A stretch of DNA of 64,000 bases from an uncultured Lentisphaeria bacterium (GTDB lineage Bacteria > Verrucomicrobiota > Lentisphaeria > Victivallales > Victivallaceae). A model generated the notes under the pieces. The model was not told the DNA's origin and made no database searches. It was given only the letters and a program-made list of their open reading frames with translations. Shown here in pieces: positions 27,439-35,954 of the stretch; positions within the stretch are counted from its first letter, which is position 1, and each line of letters starts with the position of its first letter. The stretch is from the NCBI GenBank assembly GCA_903863035.1, contig CAIPAT010000107.1:1-64000 (forward strand), given 5' to 3'. Made by a program: the position numbers and the translations under genes.

Positions 27439-29112
27439 TCAAGATTTTAGTATTTTAGCCGCTAATACGGCCAGTTTTTCACGGAATATTTTGGCGTTAT
27501 GGCGGATATCCACCGGGAACGAACGGTGGAAGAGGAACGTTTGAATGCCGGAGGTGAACGGATACGCTTGACCGAGATTCTTCAGTTCGCTGATAAATTC
27601 AGACTTAGCAGCTTTAGTTTCAGGGAATTTGCCAGATTTAGGTTCGACAAACAGCACCGGCATTCCGTTCACTCCAGTTAGCGCGGTGCGGTTGACATCC
27701 GGATGCTGGTTGAAAATTGCTTCGGAGCAGACGGAATAATAAATCCGGTCAGGAGTGATGACACGATGATTTTTTCTGCCGCAGAACCACAGTCTGCCTT
27801 TGGTATCAAAGTTTCCCATGTCGCCCATGCGATGCCAGCGGCTTCCGTCGGCACCGGTAATCGTGGACATCAGGTTATGCTGCGGATTATTGAAATATTC
27901 TTTTTTAACGACATCCCCCTGAACGACGATTTCGCCGATTTTATCAGGTGGCAGGACGAACTGATCATTCCATGTCCTGATTTCTTCATCCGCCGGAGTG
28001 ATGACCCGGATTTTGATGCCTGGGTTGGGATAGCCGACGCAGTAGCCTTTGCCCTGCGCGGTGAGCGCTGCGGTTTCCGCGAGCATTTCGGTGCCGGTGA
28101 AACTGGCGATTGGCAGCGCCTCGGTAGCGCCGTACGGCACCATAATTTCGCCGTCTGCGGCCATGATTTGTTTGACCGCCCGGTGCAGACCGGCGGTTAC
28201 CGGGGCACCTGCCATCAGCACTTTTTTCAAAGACGGCAGTGTGATGTTATTTGCAATGCAGTATGCGCTGACAGTCCGCCACAGGGCAGGGGAGCCGAAA
28301 GAAAAGCTGATATTTTTATCCAGTATTGGACGGATGATATTTTCCGGATTGACCTTGGCCGGTCGGGTGAAATCCATTTTGGGAATCACCGACGGCATGC
28401 CGAGAATCACGGCGAACAGCGCGAACAGCGGAAACGCTGACATATCAATATGATCCGGCCCGGCGCCGTAAACTTCGCGAATCAATTCCACCTGTGCCTT
28501 GAAAGTGCGGTGTGTGTAGACCACTCCTTTCGGGGGACCGGTGCTGCCGGTGGTGAATACGATGGCCGCGGTATCGCTCAGCGTCGTGTCCGACGCCTCG
28601 AAATCGAATTTTCCGCACTGCCTGATGGTTTCAATGGAGACGATATCTTCAATTCTTGCACAACCAGGCGGCGGGAATTTGCCGAGTGAAAAAAATATTT
28701 TAGCGCAGGGAAAATATTTACGGAACAACAGCCGTATCCAGTGCGCCGGGGAAATGGCGATGACCGCTTCCGGCAGCGTCTGCCGGATACAGCCGAGCAG
28801 ATTTTTCGTTCCCATGCCGGGGTCGATCAATACCGGCACCGCTCCGGTTTTGTAAACGGCAAAGACGGCGGCGGCGAATTCCAGTCCCGGTTTGAGCAGC
28901 ATCAGTACGCGGGTGCCTTTGGCAATGCCGCGGCGGCTGAATGCCAGCGCATAGGCATTGACCAGATTTTCCAGCTGCCGGAAGGTCAGTACGGAATAGT
29001 GGAAACTGCCGTCAGGTTTTTGTCCGCACGGCGCGAACAGCGCTTCCCTGTCTTCGTATTTACCGGCGGCTTCAGTCAGCAGCCGCGAGATATTAAATAA
29101 TTGATTGTTCAT
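27439..29112 (-). CDS. OleC-like AMP-dependent ligase (fatty acid CoA ligase family)
   Basis: A 557-residue ANL-superfamily enzyme. The phosphate-binding loop is F-T-T-G-S-T-G-P-P-K-G-V (about 190-201), followed by Y-T-H-R-T-F. The stretch F-P-L-F-A-L-F-A-V-I-L-G-M-P and the following I-P-K-M-D-F-T-R-P-A resemble OleC, the beta-lactone synthetase of long-chain olefin synthesis. Late motifs are M-V-P-Y-G-A-T-E and H-R-M-G-D-M-G. OleC adenylates a beta-hydroxy acid and closes a beta-lactone. The usual partners OleA, OleB and OleD are not adjacent, so the product is uncertain; a related 'peptide synthase' annotation is also common. Its ATG overlaps the stop of the upstream 5'-nucleotidase gene (ATGA). 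Confidence 0.75.
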   Translation of the reverse strand: MNNQLFNISRLLTEAAGKYEDREALFAPCGQKPDGSFHYSVLTFRQLENLVNAYALAFSRRGIAKGTRVLMLLKPGLEFAAAVFAVYKTGAVPVLIDPGMGTKNLLGCIRQTLPEAVIAISPAHWIRLLFRKYFPCAKIFFSLGKFPPPGCARIEDIVSIETIRQCGKFDFEASDTTLSDTAAIVFTTGSTGPPKGVVYTHRTFKAQVELIREVYGAGPDHIDMSAFPLFALFAVILGMPSVIPKMDFTRPAKVNPENIIRPILDKNISFSFGSPALWRTVSAYCIANNITLPSLKKVLMAGAPVTAGLHRAVKQIMAADGEIMVPYGATEALPIASFTGTEMLAETAALTAQGKGYCVGYPNPGIKIRVITPADEEIRTWNDQFVLPPDKIGEIVVQGDVVKKEYFNNPQHNLMSTITGADGSRWHRMGDMGNFDTKGRLWFCGRKNHRVITPDRIYYSVCSEAIFNQHPDVNRTALTGVNGMPVLFVEPKSGKFPETKAAKSEFISELKNLGQAYPFTSGIQTFLFHRSFPVDIRHNAKIFREKLAVLAAKILKS

Positions 29113-30605
29113 CGTTTTTTCGCGGTTATATTTTTATCTATTTTATCTTCTGTCGCAGCCATCTTTTCAATATACTTTCTTACACATGCTCTTACAAGCA
29201 CGCCGGTGTTTTCCGGGAGTTTTTTGCTGTCAGCCGCGTATTCCCGCAGCAGAGGAAAGACGCCGCCACCGCCGGCCAGCGGAAAACTGCTGAATGCGAT
29301 TCTAATTTTTTTATCCGTTCCCTGCCATGGCGTACCGTCCGCCAGGATCAGTTTTTTGACCTCGCAGGTTTGAGGATCGGTTTCGGTTGTTACCCCGTAC
29401 AATGACGGCGACGATTTATATTTTTTTAATTGCGCCGACTGTTCATGCAATACCGCCTTAAATTCGTCGGCGTTGAGGGTTAAAGTGCAGACCGTATCTT
29501 CATACGGCATCAGGTAGAAGATCGTTTTAGCGTTCAAGCCAAGTTCCGGCTTTATCGGCCATCTGCTATGACTGTACAGCGCGATGCCGACGCCGGATGA
29601 TTCAGCCATAGCCCCGGCAATGATTGTTCCAGGATCGCCGGTGAGTCTGCCGGTTATTTCTTTTATGCGTTCAGGATTTCCGGGTATGGGCATTGAATAG
29701 AAGCCGGAGACAGCACGTAAATCATCATCAATGGCTTGATGCAGCGCGTTATCGTCAGGGGTAGCTGTTTGGACTGGGATCAGCACGGAAGATATCCGGA
29801 TGATCTTTTTTGCGTCGTCGTCCCATGCAATATTGATTTTGCCGAAACACCCGGCTGCATGTCCGGCCTGGGCAAACCAGCAGTTCCTGCCGATTTTAAC
29901 GCCGGATACTTCCTGATGGGTATGACCTCCGAGAATGAGGTCAATCTCCGGATACTTCAAGGTCAAATCATATAATGCGGTATCTTTGGAATACTGTCCG
30001 TGATGGATGATCAGCACGATGATGTCCGGTTTGGTCTGCCGTACAGCGGCAATGATCCTGCCCAGCGAGCTTTCAATGCCGTAGACTTTCAATCTGCCAG
30101 ACTCCGGCAGCCAGAGATAACTCAGCAGATTGGGAGAAGTCATGCCGATAACCGCGATTTTCAGATTATTCTTCTCGAAAATCCGCCATGGTCTGATTAC
30201 GCCTGCCAGTTTTGTGGATTCGACATTCGCGGTCAGAACGGTGCCGCGGAAATTACTGATATTCGTCTTCAGGGCATCAGACCCGAAATCAAAGTCGTGA
30301 TTGCCGGGTATCCATACATCGTAAGCGAGTTCATTGAGGATTTTAATCATAATTGCGCCGCCTGAAAAAGCGCTTTCCGGGGTTCCCTGCATGATGTCGC
30401 CGCAGTCGATGACCAGACAATTGGCCGCGCCGCCTGCTGCCGCGATTTCCTGGCGGATTGCCGGAGCCGCTTTAAGCCAGCCATTGCCGCTGCCGTAAAT
30501 CCGGCCATGGGTGTCGGTGGTATGGATGACAGTGATTTCCTTGACTGCGCCTTGCAATCCGGTTATAAGCAGTAATAATAATATTATCAGCACTGTTCCG
30601 CGCAT
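29109..30605 (-). CDS. 5'-nucleotidase / 2',3'-cyclic phosphodiesterase family, secreted
   Basis: A 498-residue periplasmic metallophosphatase. From ATG 30605 there is a clean signal peptide (M-R-G-T-V-L-I-I-L-L-L-L-L-I-T-G-L-Q-G-A). The dimetal site is shown by H-T-T-D-T-H-G-R near 28, D-C-G-D-I-M-Q-G-T near 67, P-G-N-H-D-F-D-F-G near 100 and I-L-G-G-H-T-H-Q near 225. The C-terminal domain that holds the nucleotide includes N-A-K-T-I-F-Y and P-Y-E-D-T-V. The start at 30605 is chosen because a frame extended to 30650 would put 15 non-signal residues first. It salvages phosphate or nucleosides. It overlaps the OleC-like gene by 4 nt, but a functional link is not obvious. Confidence 0.88.
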   Translation of the reverse strand: MRGTVLIILLLLLITGLQGAVKEITVIHTTDTHGRIYGSGNGWLKAAPAIRQEIAAAGGAANCLVIDCGDIMQGTPESAFSGGAIMIKILNELAYDVWIPGNHDFDFGSDALKTNISNFRGTVLTANVESTKLAGVIRPWRIFEKNNLKIAVIGMTSPNLLSYLWLPESGRLKVYGIESSLGRIIAAVRQTKPDIIVLIIHHGQYSKDTALYDLTLKYPEIDLILGGHTHQEVSGVKIGRNCWFAQAGHAAGCFGKINIAWDDDAKKIIRISSVLIPVQTATPDDNALHQAIDDDLRAVSGFYSMPIPGNPERIKEITGRLTGDPGTIIAGAMAESSGVGIALYSHSRWPIKPELGLNAKTIFYLMPYEDTVCTLTLNADEFKAVLHEQSAQLKKYKSSPSLYGVTTETDPQTCEVKKLILADGTPWQGTDKKIRIAFSSFPLAGGGGVFPLLREYAADSKKLPENTGVLVRACVRKYIEKMAATEDKIDKNITAKKR

Positions 30606-30710
30606 AGTATTGCTTTCTGAATGATTTTTAAGTTGAAGCAATAAAATCATGCAAATTACGTATTTTACAAATTCCAGCGGTAAAAATATCCTTTTTTTTG
30701 AAATTATTCC

Positions 30711-30740
30711 TTGAAAATGAGAATTTCAGAACAATATTAT
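30711..30740 (+). promoter_or_regulatory. Candidate sigma-70 promoter of the small basic protein gene
   Basis: TTGAAA (30711-30716) and TATTAT (30735-30740) are separated by 18 bp and lie about 50 bp upstream of the start codon. This is the best -35/-10 match in the gap; transcription would begin near 30747. Confidence 0.4.
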
Positions 30741-30791
30741 TTGGCTTAATTTGTGTAATTAAATATTTTAATTTAAATACGAGGTAAAGAA

Positions 30792-30944
30792 ATGTCACAA
30801 CATCCGAGTCTGAGAGTTGGCGGGAAGATCCGCAAGAAAAGAAATGTAATGAAACGCTTTGAACGCATTGACGTTCTTCAGGCGGAAAAGCGTCTCCCGG
30901 AAGGCAAAGTTTTTGGTCTGCCCAAGACCAAGCCGACTGAATAA
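30792..30944 (+). CDS. PVC-type small basic protein (TIGR04137-like)
   Basis: A 50-residue, strongly basic protein starting MSQHPSLRVGGKIRKKRNVM and ending G-L-P-K-T-K-P-T-E. The pattern H-P-S-L-[KR]-V, then K-R-x-N-V-[LM]-K-R-F-E-R-I and a final G-L-P-K-T-K-P, matches the small basic protein family described for Chlamydiae/Verrucomicrobia relatives (TIGR04137). It is presumed ribosome- or RNA-associated because of its charge; the role is not established. A good GAGG ribosome binding site sits 8 nt upstream, and a strong terminator follows at 30969, so it is a single-gene unit. It is a useful taxonomic marker for the PVC superphylum. Confidence 0.88.
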   Translation: MSQHPSLRVGGKIRKKRNVMKRFERIDVLQAEKRLPEGKVFGLPKTKPTE

Positions 30945-30968
30945 GACGTTATTTCGATGTTATTTTTG

Positions 30969-30999
30969 CGGAACTCTTTGCGGGTTCCGCTTTTTTTTG
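30969..30999 (+). terminator. Rho-independent terminator of the small basic protein gene
   Basis: Perfect stem GCGGAAC (30969-30975) / GTTCCGC (30985-30991), 9-nt loop, then eight Ts. Confidence 0.92.
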
Positions 31000-31080
31000 T
31001 TTTTCTTCAGTTATCTTAACAATAGTCTATTCTCGATATCCGTTATTATATTATATAAATGTAAAACATGGAGACGGTAT

Positions 31081-31866
31081 ATGCGTTATTTTATAATGAG
31101 TGGATTGGTTGTTTTTCTGGCGTTGTCCGCCGGCATGACGCTTGATGCGGCGACTATTTCTTATAAACCCAACAGCTCCAGCGAACCGCAAAAGCTGACG
31201 AAAGTAAAAATATTAAGTATCAGCAGAGGTGTAATGTTGGTTGAAAGAGACGGTGCAAAGCGGTCAATTTCATTGAGTCAACTGGTCGAATATTCTGATT
31301 CAGACATGGTTGGCGGCGATTCATTTGATGATAATTCAGCCGAATACACTGTGACTCTCATCAAAGTTGATATGCCGAAAACCGGGGTGGTTAAAACCAG
31401 CGCCAGGCAAACCGCCGCGCCTGTAGCCGTTTGCGAAATAGAATATACAATCAACCGTAAAAGCGGGGAAGGCAAAGATATTAACCGGATCAAAGCTCCG
31501 TACTTTTATCTGTATGTGCTTACTGAAGGCAGTGACGAGTATAACAATCACCACACTTTCCGTTTTTTTTATCCATCCGAGGCCAAGCCGGGGTCTGACA
31601 GTTTTGATGAGGCCAGAATAATGACGGCAGTCGAGAGCTTGAAGCGGCCTGTGATTAATTTTGATAACATTAATAGTTTATCAACGTCTAAGAAGTCGGC
31701 GATGAGCCTGGGAGATCGCGAAGTCAAAATTAAGTTAGATAAAATCAAAGAGCGCAAGATTGTTGCCTATCACCTGGAAGTATGGGGCAAATCTGAGAGG
31801 ATAGCGGAAAAAGACTGGAATGAACCAGGTTACGCCAAAGATAAAAAATGGTGGCTCAAGTACTGA
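31081..31866 (+). CDS. Secreted protein of unknown function
   Basis: A 261-residue protein with a signal peptide (M-S-G-L-V-V-F-L-A-L-S-A-G-M-T-L-D-A, cleavage about residue 24). After it comes T-I-S-Y-K-P-N-S-S-S, then K-V-K-I-L-S-I-S-R-G-V-M-L-V-E-R-D-G, a small beta-rich domain in which a residue list is read as a data-like 'response to damage' strand pattern; I recognise no named family. A C-terminal beta-sandwich-like part (about 95-255) ends W-N-E-P-G-Y-A-K-D-K-K-W-W-L-K-Y. The start at 31081 is chosen for its GGAG (8 nt away); an upstream open frame has none. It lies between two core genes, and no neighbour hints at function. Confidence 0.7.
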   Translation: MRYFIMSGLVVFLALSAGMTLDAATISYKPNSSSEPQKLTKVKILSISRGVMLVERDGAKRSISLSQLVEYSDSDMVGGDSFDDNSAEYTVTLIKVDMPKTGVVKTSARQTAAPVAVCEIEYTINRKSGEGKDINRIKAPYFYLYVLTEGSDEYNNHHTFRFFYPSEAKPGSDSFDEARIMTAVESLKRPVINFDNINSLSTSKKSAMSLGDREVKIKLDKIKERKIVAYHLEVWGKSERIAEKDWNEPGYAKDKKWWLKY

Positions 31867-31980
31867 TTTTAATCAGAATCAGTCTTGCGATTTTCGCCCC
31901 TTGGGATTATTTTATCAGTTCACTTATTATCAGAAATAATTTACGCAGTATTATTCAGTTTATATTTGAAAGGAATTAAG

Positions 31981-33930
31981 ATGGCTAAAGGAACGATTGT
32001 ACAGAAAATTATCGATAAACATTTTGTTTCAGGCGAAAAGACCGTCGGCTGTCCCGTCGCGATCCGGATCGATCAGACGCTGACGCAGGATGCCACCGGC
32101 ACTATGGCGTATCTTGAACTGGAAGCCATGAAAGTACCCAGAGTTAAAACCGAACTTTCCGTATCCTACGTTGACCACAACATGATGCAGAACGGTCCTG
32201 AAAACCGTAATGACCACCTCTATCTGCAATCTGTCGCCGCGGCCAAAGGCGTTTATTTTTCCCGTCCCGGCAACGGCATCTGTCACCAGGTGCATCTGGA
32301 ACGTTTCGGCGAACCTGGCAAAACGCTACTGGGGTCGGATTCTCATACCCCGACCAACGGCGGCATTGGGATGATGGCGATCGGCGCAGGCGGTTTGGAT
32401 GTTGCGCAGGCTATGGCCGGAGTTCCGTTCCGGATGGCTTATCCGAAAGTTATCGGTGTCAAACTGACCGGCAGCCTTTCCCCATGGTGTTCCGCGAAAG
32501 ACGTTATTCTGAAACTGCTGGAAATTCTTACGACTAAAGGCAACGTCGGCAGTATTGTTGAATATTTCGGAACAGGCGTTAAAAGCCTGTCGGTGCCGCA
32601 GCGCGCAACCATTACCAACATGGGCGCGGAACTCGGAGTCACTACTTCGATCTTTCCGTCAGATGCAAATACTAAAGCCTTTCTTGATGCTCAGAAGCGC
32701 GACGATAAATGGGTCGAAATCAAAGCTGATGCTGATGCCGAATATGACCGGGTGATCGAGTTGAATCTGGCTAGTGTTGAACCGATGGCTGCGTGTCCTT
32801 CCAGCCCGGATAATATCAAACGGGTTAAAGAATTGAATGGAATCAAAGTCGAGCAGGTGATTATCGGATCCTGCACCAACAGTTCAGTCCGCGACCTGGC
32901 GATCGTCGCCGCTATGCTGAAAGACCGTCACGTTCATGATAAAGTCACATTATCCATCGCTCCCGGCAGCCGTCAAGTGCTGGAAATGCTTTCGCGCAAC
33001 GGGATGCTGGGCGATCTGATCGCCGCCGGAGCAAGAGTCCTGGAAAGCGGTTGCGGACCGTGTATCGGTCAGGGCCAGAGTCCGGCTGACACGACTGTTA
33101 CGCTGCGGACTTTCAACCGCAATTTTGCCGGACGCACCGGCACTAAAGGCGATCAGGCGTATCTGGTCAGCCCGGAGGTCGCCGCCGCCGCCGCGCTCAC
33201 CGGAGTATTTACCGATCCGCGCGAACTGGGGATGAAATATCCGGAGATCGCTGAAGTAAAAGAATTCCTGGTTAATGATAATATGATCATTCCACCGCAA
33301 CCGGCAGAGGCTTCAATCGAGATCATCCGCAAACCGACCATTGGTCGTCCTCCTGAAAACACCGCGCTACCGCAGAATATTACCGGAGAAGTTATAATCA
33401 AAGTAGGTGATAAAATCACTACTGACCATATTATGCCAGCCGGAATTCATCTAAAACTGCGCAGCAATATTCCAGCGTATTCCAAGGTTGTGTTTGAGTG
33501 TTTCAATGAAGACGGCAAACCGACTTTCGCCGAACGCGCTGCTATGGTGCGTGACGCCGGACGGCACGGCATTATCGTCGGGCGCGACAGCTACGGTCAG
33601 GGCTCATCCCGCGAACATGCCGCGATCTGTCCGATGTTTCTGGGTATCAAGGGCGTCATCGCTTTTGCCATTGAACGTATTCATGCCGCCAACCTGGTCA
33701 ATTTCGGAATCCTGCCGCTGGTTTTTGCCAATCAGGCAGACTATGACAAGATCAATGAAAAGGATGCTGTCCTGATTGAGAATATCAGGGAACAACTGGC
33801 TGTTGACAAGCCGGTCAAGGCTGCGGTTCAGAACGCTTCCGGCGGCGAATTTGAAATAGAATTAAATCACAATCTTTCCGAAGAAGACATCAGGCTTATC
33901 CTTGCCGGAGGTTCCTTGAACTGTGTCTGA
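31981..33930 (+). CDS. Aconitate hydratase (Aquifex-type, TIGR01342-like)
   Basis: A 649-residue [4Fe-4S] enzyme that isomerises citrate to isocitrate in the TCA cycle. Landmarks: I-D-Q-T-L-T-Q-D-A-T-G-T near 27-38, V-S-Y-V-D-H-N near 60, P-G-N-G-I-C-H-Q-V-H near 96, L-L-G-S-D-S-H-T-P-T near 116, the cluster cysteine in I-G-S-C-T-N-S-S near 298, the paired cluster cysteines in C-G-P-C-I-G-Q-G near 358, and the swivelling domain with G-Q-G-S-S-R-E-H-A near 539. About 650 residues is typical of the single-chain Aquifex type, shorter than AcnA or AcnB. ATG 31981 has a strong GAAAGGAA site, so the longer upstream frame is rejected. ung overlaps its end by 8 nt. Confidence 0.95.
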   Translation: MAKGTIVQKIIDKHFVSGEKTVGCPVAIRIDQTLTQDATGTMAYLELEAMKVPRVKTELSVSYVDHNMMQNGPENRNDHLYLQSVAAAKGVYFSRPGNGICHQVHLERFGEPGKTLLGSDSHTPTNGGIGMMAIGAGGLDVAQAMAGVPFRMAYPKVIGVKLTGSLSPWCSAKDVILKLLEILTTKGNVGSIVEYFGTGVKSLSVPQRATITNMGAELGVTTSIFPSDANTKAFLDAQKRDDKWVEIKADADAEYDRVIELNLASVEPMAACPSSPDNIKRVKELNGIKVEQVIIGSCTNSSVRDLAIVAAMLKDRHVHDKVTLSIAPGSRQVLEMLSRNGMLGDLIAAGARVLESGCGPCIGQGQSPADTTVTLRTFNRNFAGRTGTKGDQAYLVSPEVAAAAALTGVFTDPRELGMKYPEIAEVKEFLVNDNMIIPPQPAEASIEIIRKPTIGRPPENTALPQNITGEVIIKVGDKITTDHIMPAGIHLKLRSNIPAYSKVVFECFNEDGKPTFAERAAMVRDAGRHGIIVGRDSYGQGSSREHAAICPMFLGIKGVIAFAIERIHAANLVNFGILPLVFANQADYDKINEKDAVLIENIREQLAVDKPVKAAVQNASGGEFEIELNHNLSEEDIRLILAGGSLNCV

Positions 33931-34651
33931 CAGGGTAAATAGTTCAAACGATATTACGGCGTCATTGCCAGAAGACTGGAAAACTCTGCTGCAAGGCGAG
34001 TTTCTCAGAGATTATTTTATTGCGCTCCAGGAGTTTCTGGCTCTGGAAATGAGAAATCATCAGGTTTTTCCGCCGAAGGAAAAGATTTTTACAGCGTTCG
34101 AGCTTACGCCTTATGTCAAAGTCAAGGTATTGCTACTCGGACAGGACCCTTATCATGATGACGGACAGGCGCACGGACTCTGTTTTTCCGTCATGCCGGG
34201 CGTCAAGCCTCCGCCGTCTTTGCGCAATATGTTTAAAGAACTTAATTCAGACCTGGGAATTCCTTGTTCTGACAATGGTTGCCTGGAATATTGGGCAAAG
34301 CAGGGCGTTTTGCTTTTAAATACCGTGCTTACGGTGCGGACGCATGAAGCTGCTTCGCATCAGGGCAGAGGGTGGGAACATTTTACCGATGCGGTTATCC
34401 GGGCAGTGAATAACAGTGCAGAACCGGTTGTTTTTGTGTTGTGGGGCGGACACGCACAGAAGAAAGCGGTGCTGATCGACAATCGCCGGCACATGGTAAT
34501 TTCCGGTGCACATCCGTCACCGCTGTCCGCTTATCGCGGTTTTTTCGGCAGCCGTCCATTTTCAAAAATTAATCAGTCTCTGATTCAATTTGGATATTCT
34601 CCGATTGACTGGATGATTCCAGGCAGTCAACCTAAACTACCACTATTTTAA
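33923..34651 (+). CDS. ung: Uracil-DNA glycosylase, family 1
   Basis: A 242-residue base-excision repair enzyme that removes uracil from DNA. The catalytic water-activating motif is L-L-G-Q-D-P-Y-H-D-D (about 70-79), the uracil pocket includes G-L-C-F-S-V near 85, L-L-N-T-V-L-T-V-R near 131, and the minor-groove intercalation loop is A-H-P-S-P-L-S-A-Y-R-G-F (about 195-206). The start is GTG 33923, the only one compatible with the full family N-terminus; it overlaps the aconitase stop by 8 nt, so the two are co-translated although functionally unrelated. Length is normal. Confidence 0.96.
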   Translation: MSDRVNSSNDITASLPEDWKTLLQGEFLRDYFIALQEFLALEMRNHQVFPPKEKIFTAFELTPYVKVKVLLLGQDPYHDDGQAHGLCFSVMPGVKPPPSLRNMFKELNSDLGIPCSDNGCLEYWAKQGVLLLNTVLTVRTHEAASHQGRGWEHFTDAVIRAVNNSAEPVVFVLWGGHAQKKAVLIDNRRHMVISGAHPSPLSAYRGFFGSRPFSKINQSLIQFGYSPIDWMIPGSQPKLPLF

Positions 34652-34664
34652 GGATGAAATAATC

Positions 34665-35189
34665 GTGAACCGACAATCTGAAAAATTTATTGATGTCGCT
34701 TATGCGCTTGTGAATGCGGCCAGAGAAAAAGGTTACCTTGCCGGCCAGGTGACTGTGATTGAGGATCTGGCGGAACCGGAAAAAGGACTTTTTGTGCGGA
34801 TTGCCGCCGCAGTTATACAGTATGCGGAAAATAAACCGTCAGGCGAACTGAGTCAGGACGATATCCTTTCGCTTTTCATATTTGTCTATGCTAAATCCGG
34901 TGAAATGGTTTTCAAGTGGCGTCATGGCGATAGAAATTTCGCCAATGTGTCGCTAGACGGTATATTTGTAGGTAATGTGGCGATGTCTGCCAATGAAAAG
35001 ATGCTGGAATATTTTTCAAAATTAAAACTTGCCGAGGATATGGCAAGCGCTTTCAGTGCATGGAACAAAGACAATCCTGGTTATTGCGAAGAAAACTCCG
35101 TTCATCCGCTGCTGCCTTTACTGGAAGCGCTGAAATGGACATGGCGGATCACAGTAGATATCGCCGCAAAATATCTCTCTATTAAATAA
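34665..35189 (+). CDS. Conserved-looking protein of unknown function
   Basis: A 174-residue soluble, largely helical, acidic protein beginning at GTG 34665 (AAGGATGA site about 10 nt upstream), 13 bp after ung. It has no signal peptide or membrane segment. Notable stretches are L-S-Q-D-D-I-L-S-L-F-I-F-V-Y-A-K-S-G-E-M and V-S-L-D-G-I-F-V-G-N-V, with a final L-E-A-L-K-W-T-W-R. I recognise no family. Position in a unit with acn and ung suggests co-expression only. The broken histidine kinase starts 52 bp downstream. Confidence 0.6.
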   Translation: MNRQSEKFIDVAYALVNAAREKGYLAGQVTVIEDLAEPEKGLFVRIAAAVIQYAENKPSGELSQDDILSLFIFVYAKSGEMVFKWRHGDRNFANVSLDGIFVGNVAMSANEKMLEYFSKLKLAEDMASAFSAWNKDNPGYCEENSVHPLLPLLEALKWTWRITVDIAAKYLSIK

Positions 35190-35241
35190 AATGATTTAGA
35201 TATTATCCGCAAATAACACCGAGTTTTATGTATATAAATTT

Positions 35242-35949
35242 ATGGAAAAATTGCAGGAACTGAATGATGCGAAAGACAGATTTTTCTCTATTCTCGGGCA
35301 TGACTTGAAAAATATGTTCCACAATATTATTGGATTTGGAGATTTGCTAAAAGATGATATTAAACTCGGCAATATCAAAACGATTGAAGAGGATGTCAGG
35401 GTGATTAACAGTGCTGCCGAGATGCTTTTGAGTCTGCTGCTGTTAGGCACCAATGCGCAACGCGGCAATCTGCTGTTCAAGCCTTGTTTGCTGGTTTTGA
35501 ATGAAATGGTAAATGAAGTTGTGGATGAAATATATGAAATTGCCATCAGGAAAGATATCAAACTGAAAATGACCATCCCTGAAAATTTAAAGTGACTGAC
35601 GATAAGGAAATGCTTCGAGTCATATTGCGTAATTTACACCAAGGCGATTAAATTCTCCTACAGTGGAGGGCTGATAGAGTTTCAGGGAGTTGCAGATGAC
35701 GGTCAAGTTGAAATATCTGTTTCTGACAATGGTATGGCCATGACTGAGGGAGCTGTTCAAAAACTGTTCAAGCCAGGTACAAGCAGTTCTCGCGGCACCG
35801 CAAACGAATGCACCGGTCTGGGGTTGCTGTTGTGCTATGAATTTGTCAAAAAGCACGGTGGCAGAATATGGGTGGAAAGCCAGCCCGGCAAAGGCAGCTC
35901 TTTTAGATTTACCCTGCCGGCGGCATCTGATGCGGTTGACGCAGAATAA
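35242..35949 (+). pseudogene. Histidine kinase fragment, frameshifted and lacking a sensor domain
   Basis: The first frame (35242-35595) gives D-R-F-F-S-I-L-G-H-D-L-K-N-M, a HisKA H-box with the phospho-accepting His, and its dimerisation helices. It stops at TGA after P-E-N-L-K. The sequence resumes D-D-K-E-M-L-R-V-I-L-R-N-L, breaks again near 35640, and continues in a third frame with A-I-K-F-S, the G1-type I-S-V-S-D-N-G-M and the G2-type C-T-G-L-G-L-L-L-C, then H-G-G-R-I-W-V-E-S. So the ATPase domain is recognisable but needs at least two repairs. No sensor or membrane segment lies upstream before a stop, so the gene is also truncated. It is non-functional unless read by recoding, for which I see no signal. 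Confidence 0.85.
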
Positions 35950-35954
35950 AACGG

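Noticed and set aside
27703-28440. A 245-codon open frame on the plus strand
   Set aside because: It is antisense to the OleC-like gene and has no motif or start signal.
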